A DNA stretch of 64,000 bases from Actinoplanes campanulatus (GCF_014647795.1 NZ_BMPW01000002.1:62001-126000); one strand, 5' to 3'; counted from the first letter of the stretch, positions 16,990 to 27,594 are shown. Notes: generated by a model from the sequence alone, not told the origin. Program-made: numbers and translations.

Positions 16990-17317
16990 GATCTATTTGC
17001 TTCAATCGATTTGTCTGGATTTCGGGAGTGCTCGCCGACGTCTTCGTGGGATCATGTGTCCAAGCAGCTCACGGCCGGTGATCAGGGACACACGCTGCCG
17101 TGACGGACGGGTTGTGCGGCGCGGTGATCGGTCTTTTGGGACGAACCGATCTTCGCTACCCCGAAAATCACCCGCACTCGGTCGTCGTCCCGCTTTCCGA
17201 CCCGCCGACCCGCTCGTAGACTTGCGTGATAAGGCAGCCGACGGCTGCCCCGCATCATCACACCTGCACCACCCCGACCCCGCCGCGGGGCCGGACATGC
17301 GCCCGGGGAGGAATGCC
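16990..17317 (+). promoter_or_regulatory. Intergenic region with candidate DUF3040 promoter and inverted repeat
   Basis: 328 bases without a gene. TTTCCG at 17194-17199 and TAGACT at 17217-17222, 17 bases apart, form a plausible promoter. GATCGGT at 17126-17132 is inverted at 17145-17151 with 12 bases between, a possible operator or small hairpin. The stretch at 16990-17045 is less GC-rich than its surroundings. Confidence 0.4.
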
Positions 17318-17707
17318 GTGCCGCTCTCGGAGCACGAGCAGCGGCTGTTCGATCAGATCGAGCGGTCGCTTGCCGAGGACCCCAAGTTCGCCTCGGCTGT
17401 GCGGGCCAGCGACCCGCGTTTCCACGCACGGCGCCGGCTCCTCATCGCCGCGTTCGTGATCGTCCTTGGCCTGGGTCTGGTCGTCTACGGGACGGTGGAC
17501 CAGAACACGCCGCTCGGTGTGGCAGGCTTCGTCGTCATGCTCGGTGCCGCTGCCTTCGCGATGCAGTCGAGGCGCCGCAGCCAAGCACCCGACCTGAAAT
17601 CGGTCGGAGGCACGGCGACCCGCCGCACCCGCTCGAGCCGCAAGAGCGGCGGCTTCCTGGAGCGGCTCGAGGACCGGTGGCGCCAACGCCCGGAGGGGCA
17701 TCGCTGA
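17318..17707 (+). CDS. DUF3040 family membrane protein
   Basis: 129 residues from GTG 17318, chosen because GGGGAGGA precedes it at six bases and the family starts with PLSEHEQRLFDQIERSL. The N-terminal amphipathic segment is followed by two transmembrane helices (about residues 39-58 and 65-81) and a basic C-terminal tail. DUF3040 proteins are widespread in actinomycetes and usually sit between the DNA-repair block and the mraZ/division block, as here. Their function is unknown. Upstream in-frame extension is Arg-rich and unsupported. Confidence 0.9.
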   Translation: MPLSEHEQRLFDQIERSLAEDPKFASAVRASDPRFHARRRLLIAAFVIVLGLGLVVYGTVDQNTPLGVAGFVVMLGAAAFAMQSRRRSQAPDLKSVGGTATRRTRSSRKSGGFLERLEDRWRQRPEGHR

Positions 17708-17713
17708 CCCACC

Positions 17714-17766
17714 GAGCCGGCTGGCAAGCCGGCTCCGATGACCGGCGGCCGGACCATCCGGCCGCC
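17714..17766 (+). terminator. Double hairpin after the DUF3040 gene
   Basis: GAGCCGGCT at 17714-17722 pairs perfectly with 17727-17735 (loop GGCA). GGCGGCCGG at 17744-17752 pairs perfectly with 17758-17766. There is no U-tract, as is common in actinomycetes. The first begins seven bases after the stop. Confidence 0.6.
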
Positions 17767-17878
17767 GTCGTCATACCCGCGCCCGGTCAGCTGACCCGCC
17801 GTGCCGCGCGCCGCTTGCCCGGGCGGGAAGGGCCGCTGATGTTGAGAGCGGGCATCGCCCGTACCGGACAGAAGGAGC

Positions 17879-17911
17879 GCGAGGCGCCACTCGGCGTGAG
17901 TGGCGCCTCGC
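17879..17911 (-). terminator. Terminator hairpin of the TgpA-DUF58-MoxR operon
   Basis: GCGAGGCGCCACTC at 17879-17892 pairs perfectly over 14 bp with 17898-17911, loop of five. It lies 14 bases beyond the transglutaminase stop and is symmetrical, so it may stop transcription from both sides of this convergent pair. Confidence 0.7.
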
Positions 17912-17925
17912 GGCTGTTGTGGATC

Positions 17926-20376
17926 TCAGCGTGCCCGGTTCAGAAGGCGCCGCGGGTTGAAGCGGGACAGGGTCTCGCCGAGGCTGCTCATCCGTTCGGC
18001 CGCCCGGGTGGACCACTCCGCCAGGCCCAGACGCCAGCTGAGCAGCACCGACGGGGGCAGGAGGAGGGCACGCACGCGGGTCCCGGTGGGGGCGCCCTCG
18101 GCCATGCCGGAACGGACCCGGGTGAGGGCGACCGCGAGTTCGGCGCCCTGGAGGGGGAGCCGGGCGTAGCGGGCGCGTTCCTCGGCGGTGCCCAGCAGGG
18201 TCGCCGCCTCGGCGGGGTCGCCGGTGAGGGACGACTCGCGGATCAGCCGCTGGGCGGTGATCCGGGGCGTCTCGGTCGGGTCCACCAGCACCTGGTAGTC
18301 GATCATCGAGTCGATGAGCTCGTCCCAGGCGGCGTGGGCGTCCTCGCGGGCCCGGCCGGTGTCGCTGGTCACCGTGATGTCGGTGATCCCTTCACCGCCC
18401 TCGGCGGACAGGACCGCCGGTGCTGGCGACGGCACCGTGGCGGCGTGCCGCCGACGGCGGACCAGGATCCGGCGCAGGGCCGGGACCAGCAGCAACGCGA
18501 TGATCAGCGCGACGCCACCGGCGATCCACAGACCGGTCCAGGAGGTCTCGTCGGTGATCGGGCCGGCCGCGCCGGTCTGGTTGCCCTCGTTCTCCGCCCG
18601 GTTGGGGCGTTCGGCCGCGCCGGGGCCCGCCGACGAGTTCGCGCCGGTCGCGCCGGGGCCGGTCGAGGTGGAGGCCGCCGGGGCGGGCCGGTCCACGTCG
18701 GGCGCCCACGCCGAGCGGGCCGAGCCGGTGACCGCGGCGGACGGCGTGGCGTCGAACGGCACCCAGCCGAAGCCCTGGAAGTAGACCTCGGTCCAGGCGT
18801 GCGCGTTCCGGTTGGTGATCTCGTAGGTGTTGTCGCCGATCGCCTTGCCGCGGGTGAAACCGAACGCCACCCGGGCCGGGATGTCGGCGGCGCGGACCAT
18901 CCACGCCATCGCGGCCGCGTACTGCTGGCAGTAGCCGGCCTTGTTGTTCAGGAACTCGGCGACCTCCGAGGCCTTCCCGGTCGACGGCACGGACAGGCTG
19001 TACTTGAAACCCTTCTCCTGGGAGAAGGAGTCGTAGATCGCCCGGACCTTGTCGTAGTCGTTGTCCTTGCCGGCGATCAGCGCCGCCACCTTCTCCTCGA
19101 CCGTCGCGTCCGGTGGCCGGGCGGTGAACGCCATCAGCGGGTCACCGGGATCCAGCGAGTCCGACTGGCGCAGCGCGGCGGCGTTGAACGTGGGCCGCAG
19201 GTACGTGATGTCGTACCGCTGCTCCTTGGTGGTGGCCCGCCCGGAGAACAGCACCTGCTGACTGGGGTCGTACGCCCAGTTGCCGTTGAGGTTGCCCACT
19301 GACAGCGCGTAGCTGTAGAGGGGCGCCATGTTCTGCTGGAGCCGGTCGGTGACCTGCACCTGGGCTTGGTGCTGCGTGTACCGTGCCGCGCTGGTGGCCG
19401 CCACCTGCCGCGGATCGGGCAGGCCCTTGCTCAGCGAGTCGCCCTTCGGGGTGTCGTGGGCGAAACCGTTCTCGGTCAGCACCTCGGCGACACCGAACCG
19501 CAGGTAGAACGGCTCCGGCTCGTCGGTCTTCACCTGGAGCAGCTTGACCGTCTCGGAGTGGTTGAGCTGCCCGCTCAGCGACGCGAACAGGTTGATCCGG
19601 CCGCCGTTGCCGTTGCCCGGCCCGGTGCCCATGCCCGGGCCGCTCTGCGTGATCTGGGAGAGCAGCCCGCCGCTCACGGTGGGCACGGCCAGGGGCAGCA
19701 CCACGGCCGCCAGTACGCCGACCACGCCGATCCGGCGCCCGGCGGCGGCCAGCGGGGACGGCTCCCAGACGTCCACGTCCCGCCCGTCGCCGGTGAACCG
19801 GCGGCCGAAGCGGCGCACCCGGTCCACGTTGTCGGCGACGAGCAGCCACATGTACCCCACGGCGCCGATCATGAACGGCACCGGGGGCACGCTGTCCAGG
19901 TAGATCGCGACCGGGATGGAGTAGATGGCCAGCATCGGCAGGCCGGCCAGGGCGGGCCGGCGGAACACCGCGGTCAGCAGGTCGACCGCGATGGCCACGA
20001 CGCCGACGCCGAACACCGTGACGAACAGCAGGCCGTCCCGGTCGGGGACGGGCACGCCGTACGACCGGGTGTCCTCCCCGGCCTGGTGGATCAGATCCAT
20101 CCAGTGGCCGAAGGTGTCCGGCTGCGGGATGAAGAACTCCCCGCCGCTGGGGAAGAGCCAGGTCAGCGACAGGACGAAGGCGGCCACCATGCTCACGGTC
20201 TGTGCCCAGGTGGGGAACCGGAAGGTCCGGGTGGCCACCGCTGCACCCTGGATCAGCAGCACCGTGAGCAGGCACTGCATCAACCAGGTCCAGTCCTTGA
20301 AGATCGACGACAGTGGCGCCGCGGCGAGCAGCGTGGCCGCCGCCGCGACGAGCCCGAGGCGACGCCGGCCGGTCAT
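17926..20376 (-). CDS. TgpA-like membrane transglutaminase (DUF3488/transglutaminase/DUF4129)
   Basis: 816 residues. The N-terminal 200 residues hold about six membrane helices; a large extracytoplasmic domain follows and a further helix lies near residue 620. The transglutaminase-like core has a full triad: C483 (KAGYCQQY), H526 (NAHAWTEVYF) and D542 (VPFDATP). The C-terminal cytoplasmic part is DUF4129-like. The extracellular thiol domain could cleave or cross-link cell-envelope proteins or peptides. It ends an operon with DUF58 and MoxR genes, with which it overlaps (ATGA, 20373-20376). This trio is common in actinomycetes; the substrate is unknown. Confidence 0.92.
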   Translation of the reverse strand: MTGRRRLGLVAAAATLLAAAPLSSIFKDWTWLMQCLLTVLLIQGAAVATRTFRFPTWAQTVSMVAAFVLSLTWLFPSGGEFFIPQPDTFGHWMDLIHQAGEDTRSYGVPVPDRDGLLFVTVFGVGVVAIAVDLLTAVFRRPALAGLPMLAIYSIPVAIYLDSVPPVPFMIGAVGYMWLLVADNVDRVRRFGRRFTGDGRDVDVWEPSPLAAAGRRIGVVGVLAAVVLPLAVPTVSGGLLSQITQSGPGMGTGPGNGNGGRINLFASLSGQLNHSETVKLLQVKTDEPEPFYLRFGVAEVLTENGFAHDTPKGDSLSKGLPDPRQVAATSAARYTQHQAQVQVTDRLQQNMAPLYSYALSVGNLNGNWAYDPSQQVLFSGRATTKEQRYDITYLRPTFNAAALRQSDSLDPGDPLMAFTARPPDATVEEKVAALIAGKDNDYDKVRAIYDSFSQEKGFKYSLSVPSTGKASEVAEFLNNKAGYCQQYAAAMAWMVRAADIPARVAFGFTRGKAIGDNTYEITNRNAHAWTEVYFQGFGWVPFDATPSAAVTGSARSAWAPDVDRPAPAASTSTGPGATGANSSAGPGAAERPNRAENEGNQTGAAGPITDETSWTGLWIAGGVALIIALLLVPALRRILVRRRRHAATVPSPAPAVLSAEGGEGITDITVTSDTGRAREDAHAAWDELIDSMIDYQVLVDPTETPRITAQRLIRESSLTGDPAEAATLLGTAEERARYARLPLQGAELAVALTRVRSGMAEGAPTGTRVRALLLPPSVLLSWRLGLAEWSTRAAERMSSLGETLSRFNPRRLLNRAR

Positions 20377-21673
20377 CGGACCACCCCGCTGACCGTCTCG
20401 GCCATCGCCGCGCGGTACGCGAAGCCCTGCGAGCCCCGCCCCACCGTCGGCCAGAGCGCGGCCAGGGTGTCGCCGTGCGTCACCGGGACCGACCGCCAGC
20501 CGCCGCGGACCAGGGCGAGCGACGCGGCCGCGTGCTCCCGGTCGGCCTCCTGCCGTTCCCCGTCGGCCAGCGGCATCCAGGTGGAGCTGTCCAGCGTGAA
20601 CCCGATGCAGGTGGCGCCGTTGCCGCGGAGCTGGCCGAGCAGGCCCGCCTCGGCGGTGGTGAGCGCGCCGAACAGGCCGATCACCAGGCCGCCGTCGCTG
20701 CGCCGCCGGACGTGCTCGACCAGGATCGAGATGTCACCGTTCTGTTCCGCTTTCACGTCGGCCAGGGTGTCCAGGATCAGGCTCTCGCCGCCGGCCTCGG
20801 AGGCGTCGACGTCGGTGCCCGTGCCGGTGACCAGGCGCAGCTTGTAGCCGGCCTCGCGCAGGTGCACCGCGATGCTGGCGACCGCCGACACGGCCCACTC
20901 GAAGCTGGCCGTCGGGCCCTCGCCGCGGTGCGCGTAGACCCGGGTGTCCAGCACGATCGTGGCCCGGCTCTCCCAGGGCTGCTCCTCGCGGCGGACCATC
21001 AGCTCACCCGTCCGGGCGGTGGACCGCCAGTGCACCCGGCGCAGGTCGTCGCCGCGCCGGTACTCGCGGGTGGCCGCGTCGTCCTCGCCGTGCACCGCCA
21101 CCGAACGGGCGCGGCTGTCGCCGGTGCCCGCGTACTCCCCGGCCAGACGGACCCGGGGCAGCGCCACCACCTGCGGGATCACGGTGAGCCGGTCCACGCT
21201 GGGGAAGGAGCGGGTCAGCTCGCACAGCCCGAACGGGTCGGTGAGCCGGACGATCAGGGGGCCGATCGGGTAGCGGCCACGGATGTCGGCGCGCACCGTG
21301 TACGCCACCGAGCTGGCCTGATGTGCCCCGAGCTTCTCCAGCACGACGCGGGGGCGGCTGCCCAGCGCGTACGGCAGGCGGTCCTCCAGGAGCATGGTGC
21401 CGGTGGGCAGGCGGGACAGGTTCTGCAGGCGCAGGATGACCCGCGCGCTCGACCCGACCGGGGCCCGCCCCGGCTCCAGTGACCGGGTGCAGGCCAGCTT
21501 GTAGCGGCTACGCCCGACATACCACGCGGCGAGCAGAGGGAGGGCGGCCAGCAGCACCGCCACCCGCAGCAGGTCCCGCTCGCCGAGGATGAGCGCCGAG
21601 ACCGCGGCGGCGATCGCCGCGGCCAGGAACGAGCGGCCGCGCGTGGTGAGCCCCCGCAGCGCCTCCCGCATCC

Positions 21674-21677
<4 letters not shown>
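20373..21677 (-). CDS. DUF58 domain-containing membrane protein
   Basis: 434 residues. Two hydrophobic segments near the start (about 18-50) are followed by a beta-rich domain with RVILRLQNLSRLPTG and the DUF58 signature GDDLRRVHWRSTARTGELMV, then a VWA-like part with TIVLDTR. DUF58 proteins are usually partners of MoxR ATPases. The start codon overlaps the moxR stop and the end overlaps the transglutaminase start, each by four bases, so the three products are made in step. Confidence 0.92.
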
Positions 21678-22708
<1,031 letters not shown>

Positions 22709-22996
22709 GGGCCTCCTCCAAATACGTGTCTACCCCCGTCAGGTGGAGATCACCCACCGTCAAGGGGCACCGTAGGGTCGCGGGCGCCCAGCGGCCGTGG
22801 GCCTCGGCGCTCGCCACCCGTCCCCACAGGTTATCCCCGTACATCCGCATCGCCGAAAGGCCTGATCGTGACCCTGTTGATATCGGTTTTCGGGGGATAC
22901 CGGACGAACGCGTGCCATCCACCATCCAAAGACTGGTCGCCTGTGGACAGCCGGGAGTATTTCACGCGCCCGCCATACCGGTCGCCGTCCGTGACG
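22709..22996. other. Divergent promoter region between moxR and leuS
   Basis: About 290 bases. The less GC-rich stretch around 22868-22960 (with TTGATA and GATACC) probably holds the leuS promoter, but I cannot assign boxes with confidence. On the minus strand a TAGACA lies upstream of the moxR ribosome-binding site. Confidence 0.35.
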
Positions 22997-23017
22997 GGGG
23001 AGGGGTACCATGCACGC

Positions 23018-23056
23018 ATGGCTCGGTCTTTCCTGCTCCTTAGCCGGCCGTGCTGA
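23018..23056 (+). CDS. leuS leader peptide (12 residues, Leu-Leu-Leu)
   Basis: ATG 23018 opens MARSFLLLSRPC and ends with TGA at 23054-23056. The three leucine codons CTG CTC CTT lie at 23033-23041, in front of the stem-loop and terminator before leuS. A purine-rich GGGGGAGGGG ends 12 bases upstream of the ATG, longer than ideal. Another ATG at 23010 in a different frame sits too close to it and lacks a leucine run. Its role would be sensing charged tRNA(Leu) by ribosome stalling, not making a functional peptide. Confidence 0.75.
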   Translation: MARSFLLLSRPC

Positions 23057-23082
23057 TCCGTTAGTCGGACCAGGCACGGCTA

Positions 23083-23107
23083 CCCCTCCTGCGCGAGGGG
23101 CTTTTTT
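23083..23107 (+). terminator. Attenuator terminator before leuS
   Basis: CCCCTC at 23083-23088 pairs perfectly with GAGGGG at 23095-23100 around a six-base loop, then C and six T residues (23102-23107). A true U-tract is rare in this window, which argues that the hairpin is functional. Confidence 0.85.
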
Positions 23108-23142
23108 ATGCCCTCTTTCCGAAAAGACGAGACGTAGACGAG

Positions 23143-25944
23143 ATGGTGAAGATGAGCGAGACCGAGACCCCACCGTTCCGCTATACCGCCGCGATGGCCG
23201 GCGAGATCGAGCTGCGCTGGCAGGACCACTGGGCCGAGAAGGGCACCTTCCACGCGCCCAATCCGGTCGGTGAGCTGGCTGATCCCACGCACCCCCGAGC
23301 GGGTGCGCCCAAGCTGCACGTCCAGGACATGTTCCCGTACCCGTCCGGCGCCGGCCTGCACGTCGGTCACCCGCTGGGCTACATCGGCACCGACTGCTAC
23401 ACCCGCTACCAGCGGATGGCCGGCTTCAACGTGCTGCACCCGATGGGCTTCGACGCGTTCGGCCTGCCCGCCGAGCAGTACGCGGTGCAGACCGGCACCC
23501 ACCCGGCGGTCACCACGGCGGCCAACGTCGAGCGGTACCGGCAGCAGCTGCGCCGGCTGGGCCTGGCGTACGACGACCGCCGGTCCTTCTCGACCACCGA
23601 CCCGGAGTACTACCGCTGGACCCAGTGGATCTTCCTGCAGGTCTTCAACTCCTGGTTCGACCCGTCGGTGCGCAAGGCCCGCCCGATCAGCGAGCTGATC
23701 GCCTCCTACGAGGCCGGCGAGCGCGGCCCGGAGTGGGCCGGCCTGTCCGCCGCCGAGAAGCGCAAGGTCATCGACGGTCACCGCCTGGCGTACGTCTCCG
23801 AGGCCCCGGTCAACTGGTGCCCGGGCCTGGGCACAGTGCTGGCCAACGAGGAGGTCACCCCGGAGGGCCGCTCCGAGCGCGGCAACTTCCCGGTGTTCCA
23901 GCGCAGCCTGAAGCAGTGGATGATGCGGATCACCGCCTACGGTGACCGCCTGGTCGAGGATCTGGACACGCTGGACTGGCCGGAGCCGGTCAAGCTGATG
24001 CAGCGCAACTGGATCGGCCGGTCGCGCGGCGCCCACGTCGACTTCCCGGTCGAGGGTGGCGTCATCAAGGTCTTCACCACCCGCCCGGACACCCTGTTCG
24101 GCGCCACCTACATGGTGCTGGCCCCGGAGCACGAGCTGGTCGAGCGGATCACGCCCGCGGTCTGGCCGGAGGGGACGCACGCGGTCTGGACCGGCGGCGC
24201 GGACACGCCCGCGGCGGCGGTGGACAACTATCGGCGGGCGGCCGCCGCGAAGACCGACGAGGAGCGGACCGCCGACGGCAAGGTCAAGACCGGCGTCTTC
24301 ACCGGCGCCTACGCGACCAACCCGGTCAACGGCGCCCAGGTCCCGGTCTTCATCGCCGACTACGTGCTGGCCGGTTACGGCACCGGCGCGATCATGGCGG
24401 TGCCCGGCCAGGACGAGCGGGACTGGGCCTTCGCCGAGGTCTTCGAGCTGCCCATCATCCGTACGGTGAAGGCTCCTGAAGGTTGTGAAGGGGCTTTCAC
24501 CGGCGACGGACCGGCGATCAACAGCGACTGGCTGGACGGCAAGGAGGTCGCCGAGGCCAAGGCCGCCATGATCGAGTGGCTGGAGGCGAACGGCAAGGGC
24601 CGTGGCGCCACCACCTACCGGCTGCGGGACTGGCTGTTCAGCCGGCAGCGCTACTGGGGCGAGCCGTTCCCGATCGTCTACGACGAGACCGGCCTGCCGA
24701 TCGCGCTGCCCGAGTCGATGCTGCCGGTCGAGCTGCCGGACGTGGACGACTTCTCGCCGCGCACCTTCGACGCGGACGACGCGGACACCGAGCCGGAGAC
24801 CCCGCTGTCCCGTAAGAAGGACTGGGTGCAGGTCGAGCTGGACCTGGGCGACGGCCCGAAGACCTACACCCGCGAGACCAACACCATGCCGCAGTGGGCC
24901 GGCTCCTGCTGGTACGAGCTGCGCTACCTGGACCCGCACAACGGCGACAAACTGGTCGACCCGGAGAACGAGGCCTACTGGATGGGCCCGCGTTCTTCCG
25001 AGGACTGCGGCGGCGTCGACCTGTACGTCGGCGGTGTCGAGCACGCCGTCCTGCACCTGCTGTACGCCCGCTTCTGGCACAAGGTGCTGTTCGACCTGGG
25101 GCACGTCTCGTCGTTCGAGCCGTTCAAGAAGCTGTTCAACCAGGGCTACATCCAGGCGTACGCGTTCCGTGACGACCGCGGCGTCATCGTGCCGGCCGAG
25201 GAGGTCGTCGAGCGTGACGGTAAGTGGTACCACGGCGACCAGCAGGTCAACCGCGAGTACGGCAAGATGGGCAAGTCGCTGAAGAACGTCGTCACCCCCG
25301 ACGAGATGTGCGAGCAGTACGGCGCCGACACGTTCCGGGTGTACGAGATGGCGATGGGCCCGCTGGACGTGTCCCGCCCGTGGGAGACCCGCGCCGTCGT
25401 CGGCTCGCAGCGCTTCCTGCAGCGTGCCTGGCGTCTGGTGGTCGACGAGGAGACCGGCGCCGTCCGGGTGACCGACGAGCCGCTGGACCCGAAGACCCGC
25501 AAGGTCCTGCACAAGGTCATCGCCGGTGTCCGCGAGGACATGGAGGAACTGCGGTTCAACACCGCGATCGCCAAGCTGATCGAGCTGACGAACGCGCTGA
25601 CCCCGCTGCCGGTCGCCTCCCGCGAGGCGGTCGAGCCGCTGGTGCTGATGCTGTCCCCGTTCGCCCCGCACATGGCCGAGGAGCTGTGGAGCAAGCTGGG
25701 GCACGACGGCTCGCTGGCGTACGCCGACTTCCCGGTCGCCGACCCGGCCCAGCTGGTCGCCGACGCGATCACCTACCCGGTGCAGGTCAACGGCAAGGTC
25801 CGCGGCCGCGTCGAGGTCTCCCCGGAGACCGGCGAGGCCGAGATCCGCGCCGCCGCGCTGGCCGCGGTCGCCGAGGCGCTGGGCGGTAAGGAGCCGAAGA
25901 AGGTCATCGTGGTCAAGGGGCGCCTGGTCAGCGTCGTCGTCTGA
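23143..25944 (+). CDS. leuS: Leucyl-tRNA synthetase
   Basis: 933 residues, class I synthetase charging tRNA(Leu). The HIGH motif is HVGH beginning at residue 73 ([12 protein letters not shown]), and the KMSKS loop is KMGKS at residues 708-712. Between them lies the CP1 editing domain with the threonine-rich [12 protein letters not shown]. The C-terminal [18 protein letters not shown] part is also typical. Start: ATG 23143 or ATG 23152; neither has a strong ribosome-binding site. Expression is probably set by the upstream attenuator. A strong hairpin follows the stop. Confidence 0.97.
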   Translation: MVKMSETETPPFRYTAAMAGEIELRWQDHWAEKGTFHAPNPVGELADPTHPRAGAPKLHVQDMFPYPSGAGLHVGHPLGYIGTDCYTRYQRMAGFNVLHPMGFDAFGLPAEQYAVQTGTHPAVTTAANVERYRQQLRRLGLAYDDRRSFSTTDPEYYRWTQWIFLQVFNSWFDPSVRKARPISELIASYEAGERGPEWAGLSAAEKRKVIDGHRLAYVSEAPVNWCPGLGTVLANEEVTPEGRSERGNFPVFQRSLKQWMMRITAYGDRLVEDLDTLDWPEPVKLMQRNWIGRSRGAHVDFPVEGGVIKVFTTRPDTLFGATYMVLAPEHELVERITPAVWPEGTHAVWTGGADTPAAAVDNYRRAAAAKTDEERTADGKVKTGVFTGAYATNPVNGAQVPVFIADYVLAGYGTGAIMAVPGQDERDWAFAEVFELPIIRTVKAPEGCEGAFTGDGPAINSDWLDGKEVAEAKAAMIEWLEANGKGRGATTYRLRDWLFSRQRYWGEPFPIVYDETGLPIALPESMLPVELPDVDDFSPRTFDADDADTEPETPLSRKKDWVQVELDLGDGPKTYTRETNTMPQWAGSCWYELRYLDPHNGDKLVDPENEAYWMGPRSSEDCGGVDLYVGGVEHAVLHLLYARFWHKVLFDLGHVSSFEPFKKLFNQGYIQAYAFRDDRGVIVPAEEVVERDGKWYHGDQQVNREYGKMGKSLKNVVTPDEMCEQYGADTFRVYEMAMGPLDVSRPWETRAVVGSQRFLQRAWRLVVDEETGAVRVTDEPLDPKTRKVLHKVIAGVREDMEELRFNTAIAKLIELTNALTPLPVASREAVEPLVLMLSPFAPHMAEELWSKLGHDGSLAYADFPVADPAQLVADAITYPVQVNGKVRGRVEVSPETGEAEIRAAALAAVAEALGGKEPKKVIVVKGRLVSVVV

Positions 25945-25957
25945 CCACTGGGTGGAC

Positions 25958-25989
25958 ACGGCCCGTCGCGGTACGCCGCGGCGGGCCGT
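25958..25989 (+). terminator. Terminator hairpin of leuS
   Basis: 14-bp stem (25958-25971 with 25976-25989, one G-T pair) closing the tetraloop TACG. It is followed by CGCCTGTTT, a poor U-tract. Confidence 0.75.
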
Positions 25990-26009
25990 CGCCTGTTTGG
26001 ATGGGCGGT

Positions 26010-27266
26010 ATGTCTGACGTTCTCGCCGTCGCCCCGCTCACCAGGCCCGTCGACGCGACCGTCCGGCCGCCCGGTTCCAAGAGCATCACCAACCGGGCGC
26101 TGCTCTGCGCGGCGCTCGCCGACGGCACGTCCACCCTCTCCGGGGTGCTCTTCGCCGACGACACCAGGGCCATGATGAGCGCGGTCGGCGCGCTCGGCGC
26201 GACGGTCACCCTCTTCGAGAGCGATCGTACGGTCGTCGTGCGCGGCATCGACCCCGGTACGGCCGGTGGCGCCGGAACGATCGACGCCCGCCAGTCCGGC
26301 ACCACGTCACGGTTCCTCCTCCCGGCGGCGGCCCTCCTCGGCGGCCGAACCGTCGTCGACGGGAGCGAGCAGTTGCGGGCCCGCCCGTTCGGCCCCGTCC
26401 TCGGCGCGCTCCGGCAGATCGGCGCGGGCGTCGAGGAGCTGGACCGGCCCGGCTTCCTCCCGGCCGCCGTCACCGGGCCCGCCCACGGTGGCCCGGTCGA
26501 GGTCAGCGGCCACATCTCCAGCCAGTTCCTGTCCGGCCTGCTGATGGCCGGGCCGCTGATGGACCGCGGGATCGACGTCACGCTCACCTCGCCGCTGGTC
26601 TCGGTGCCCTACGTGGAGATGACCAAGGCGGTGATGGCGGCCTTCGGGGTGACCGTCACCGGGCTCACCGTTCCGGCGGGCGCCTACCGGCCGGCCGACT
26701 TCGCGATCGAACCCGACGCCAGCGCGGCCTCCTACTTCCTGGGGGCGGCGGCGATCACCGGTGGGCGGGTCACCGTCTCCGGCCTGGGCACCGGGAGCCT
26801 CCAGGGTGATGTGCGGTTCGCCGACGTCCTGGAGCGGATGGGCGCCTCGGTGACCCGTACCGCCGACGCGGTGACCGTCCGCGGCGGTGACCGCCTCCGT
26901 GGCATCGACGTCGACATGGCCGACATCTCGGACACCGCGCAGACCCTGGCCGCGGTCGCCGTCTTCGCCGACGGGCCGACCCGGGTCCGGGGCATCGGCT
27001 TCATCCGTGGCAAGGAGACCGACCGGGTCGGCGCCGTCGTCACCGAGCTGCGCCGGGCCGGGATCGACGCGGTCGAGGACCCCGACGGCTTCACCATCCA
27101 CCCGGGAGCGCCGCGGCCGACCCGGTTCGCGACCTACGACGACCACCGGATGGCGATGAGCCTCTCACTGATCGGCCTGCGCGCGCACGGCATCGAGATT
27201 GCCGACCCGGGCTGCGTCGCCAAGACCTACCCCGCCTACTTCACCGACCTCGCCACCCTGGGGTGA
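26010..27266 (+). CDS. aroA: 5-enolpyruvylshikimate-3-phosphate synthase
   Basis: 418 residues from ATG 26010 (MSDVLAVAPLTRPVD); ATG 26001 in the same frame is possible. The EPSP synthase signature PGSKSITNRALLCAALADG lies near the start, QSGTTSRFLLPAAALL in the first domain and RGKETDRVGAVVTELRRAG with the late DDHRMAMSLSLIGLR near the end. It joins PEP to shikimate-3-phosphate in the sixth step of the shikimate pathway. The gene stands alone between leuS and a convergent membrane-protein gene. Confidence 0.95.
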   Translation: MSDVLAVAPLTRPVDATVRPPGSKSITNRALLCAALADGTSTLSGVLFADDTRAMMSAVGALGATVTLFESDRTVVVRGIDPGTAGGAGTIDARQSGTTSRFLLPAAALLGGRTVVDGSEQLRARPFGPVLGALRQIGAGVEELDRPGFLPAAVTGPAHGGPVEVSGHISSQFLSGLLMAGPLMDRGIDVTLTSPLVSVPYVEMTKAVMAAFGVTVTGLTVPAGAYRPADFAIEPDASAASYFLGAAAITGGRVTVSGLGTGSLQGDVRFADVLERMGASVTRTADAVTVRGGDRLRGIDVDMADISDTAQTLAAVAVFADGPTRVRGIGFIRGKETDRVGAVVTELRRAGIDAVEDPDGFTIHPGAPRPTRFATYDDHRMAMSLSLIGLRAHGIEIADPGCVAKTYPAYFTDLATLG

Positions 27267-27322
27267 TCCCGCGCACACGATCCGGCCTCCGTGTGTACGT
27301 GCTGCCGTGATGTGGCCGGTCA

Positions 27323-27409
27323 CCGCACACACGACGCCCTGCGTGTGCGGCCACCCGCCCCGGCCGGCGGCGTTGCGGCTGCGTCGGCAGCCAGCCGGGG
27401 CGGGTGGCC
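27323..27409. repeat. Nested inverted repeats after aroA
   Basis: GGCCACCCGCCCCGGC at 27349-27364 is perfectly inverted over 16 bp at 27394-27409, enclosing 29 bases. Directly before it CCGCACAC (27323-27330) pairs with GTGTGCGG (27343-27350). They probably end aroA transcription. The 350-base convergent spacer 27267-27616 holds no gene. Confidence 0.7.
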
Positions 27410-27557
27410 CGGAGGGCCGTCGGGTGACCCGGCAGCACCGCCCGGCGGTGGGGTGAGGGCTTGCGTTGCCATCAGCCGGTCCGTGCGCCAGGGCGGCGGC
27501 CACGGTTGCGGTGGGGTGCTCGTAGCCCGTACCGGAAAGGGGCAGTGGAAAATGGTT

Positions 27558-27594
27558 CGGGCCCGGCCGGTGCGGAGGCACCAGGCCGGACCCG
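27558..27594 (-). terminator. Terminator hairpin of the VTT-domain gene
   Basis: CGGGCCCGGCCGGTGC at 27558-27573 pairs with 27578-27594 except for one mismatch and one bulged A. On the minus strand it is followed by AACCATTTTCC, and it lies about 22 bases past the stop. Confidence 0.7.

Larger units (their letters stand above)
22997..23107 (+). promoter_or_regulatory. Transcription attenuator of leuS
   Basis: The region contains a purine-rich ribosome-binding site (22997-23005), a 12-codon leader ORF with three consecutive leucine codons, a stem formed by GCCGTGC (23047-23053) and GCACGGC (23074-23080), and an intrinsic terminator. A ribosome stalled at the Leu codons would cover the left arm of the first stem. 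GGAGGGGTA at 22999-23007 is perfectly complementary to TACCCCTCC at 23081-23089, the left arm of the terminator. It could therefore act as antiterminator when exposed. No T-box consensus is present. Leader attenuators have been predicted before leuS in some Streptomyces. Confidence 0.8.

Noticed and set aside
22997-23142. T-box riboswitch before leuS
   Set aside because: The conserved T-box core (AGGGTGG-ACCGCG type) is absent; a Leu leader peptide and terminator explain the region better.
23010-23273. Alternative leader ORF starting at ATG 23010 and running into leuS
   Set aside because: The start is only four bases after the purine-rich site, the frame has no leucine run, and it runs on through the terminator and into leuS in another frame.
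23080-25959. Open frame of 959 codons antisense to leuS
   Set aside because: Low-complexity Leu/Arg/Asp/Val translation produced by the sense codons; no motif and no ribosome-binding site.
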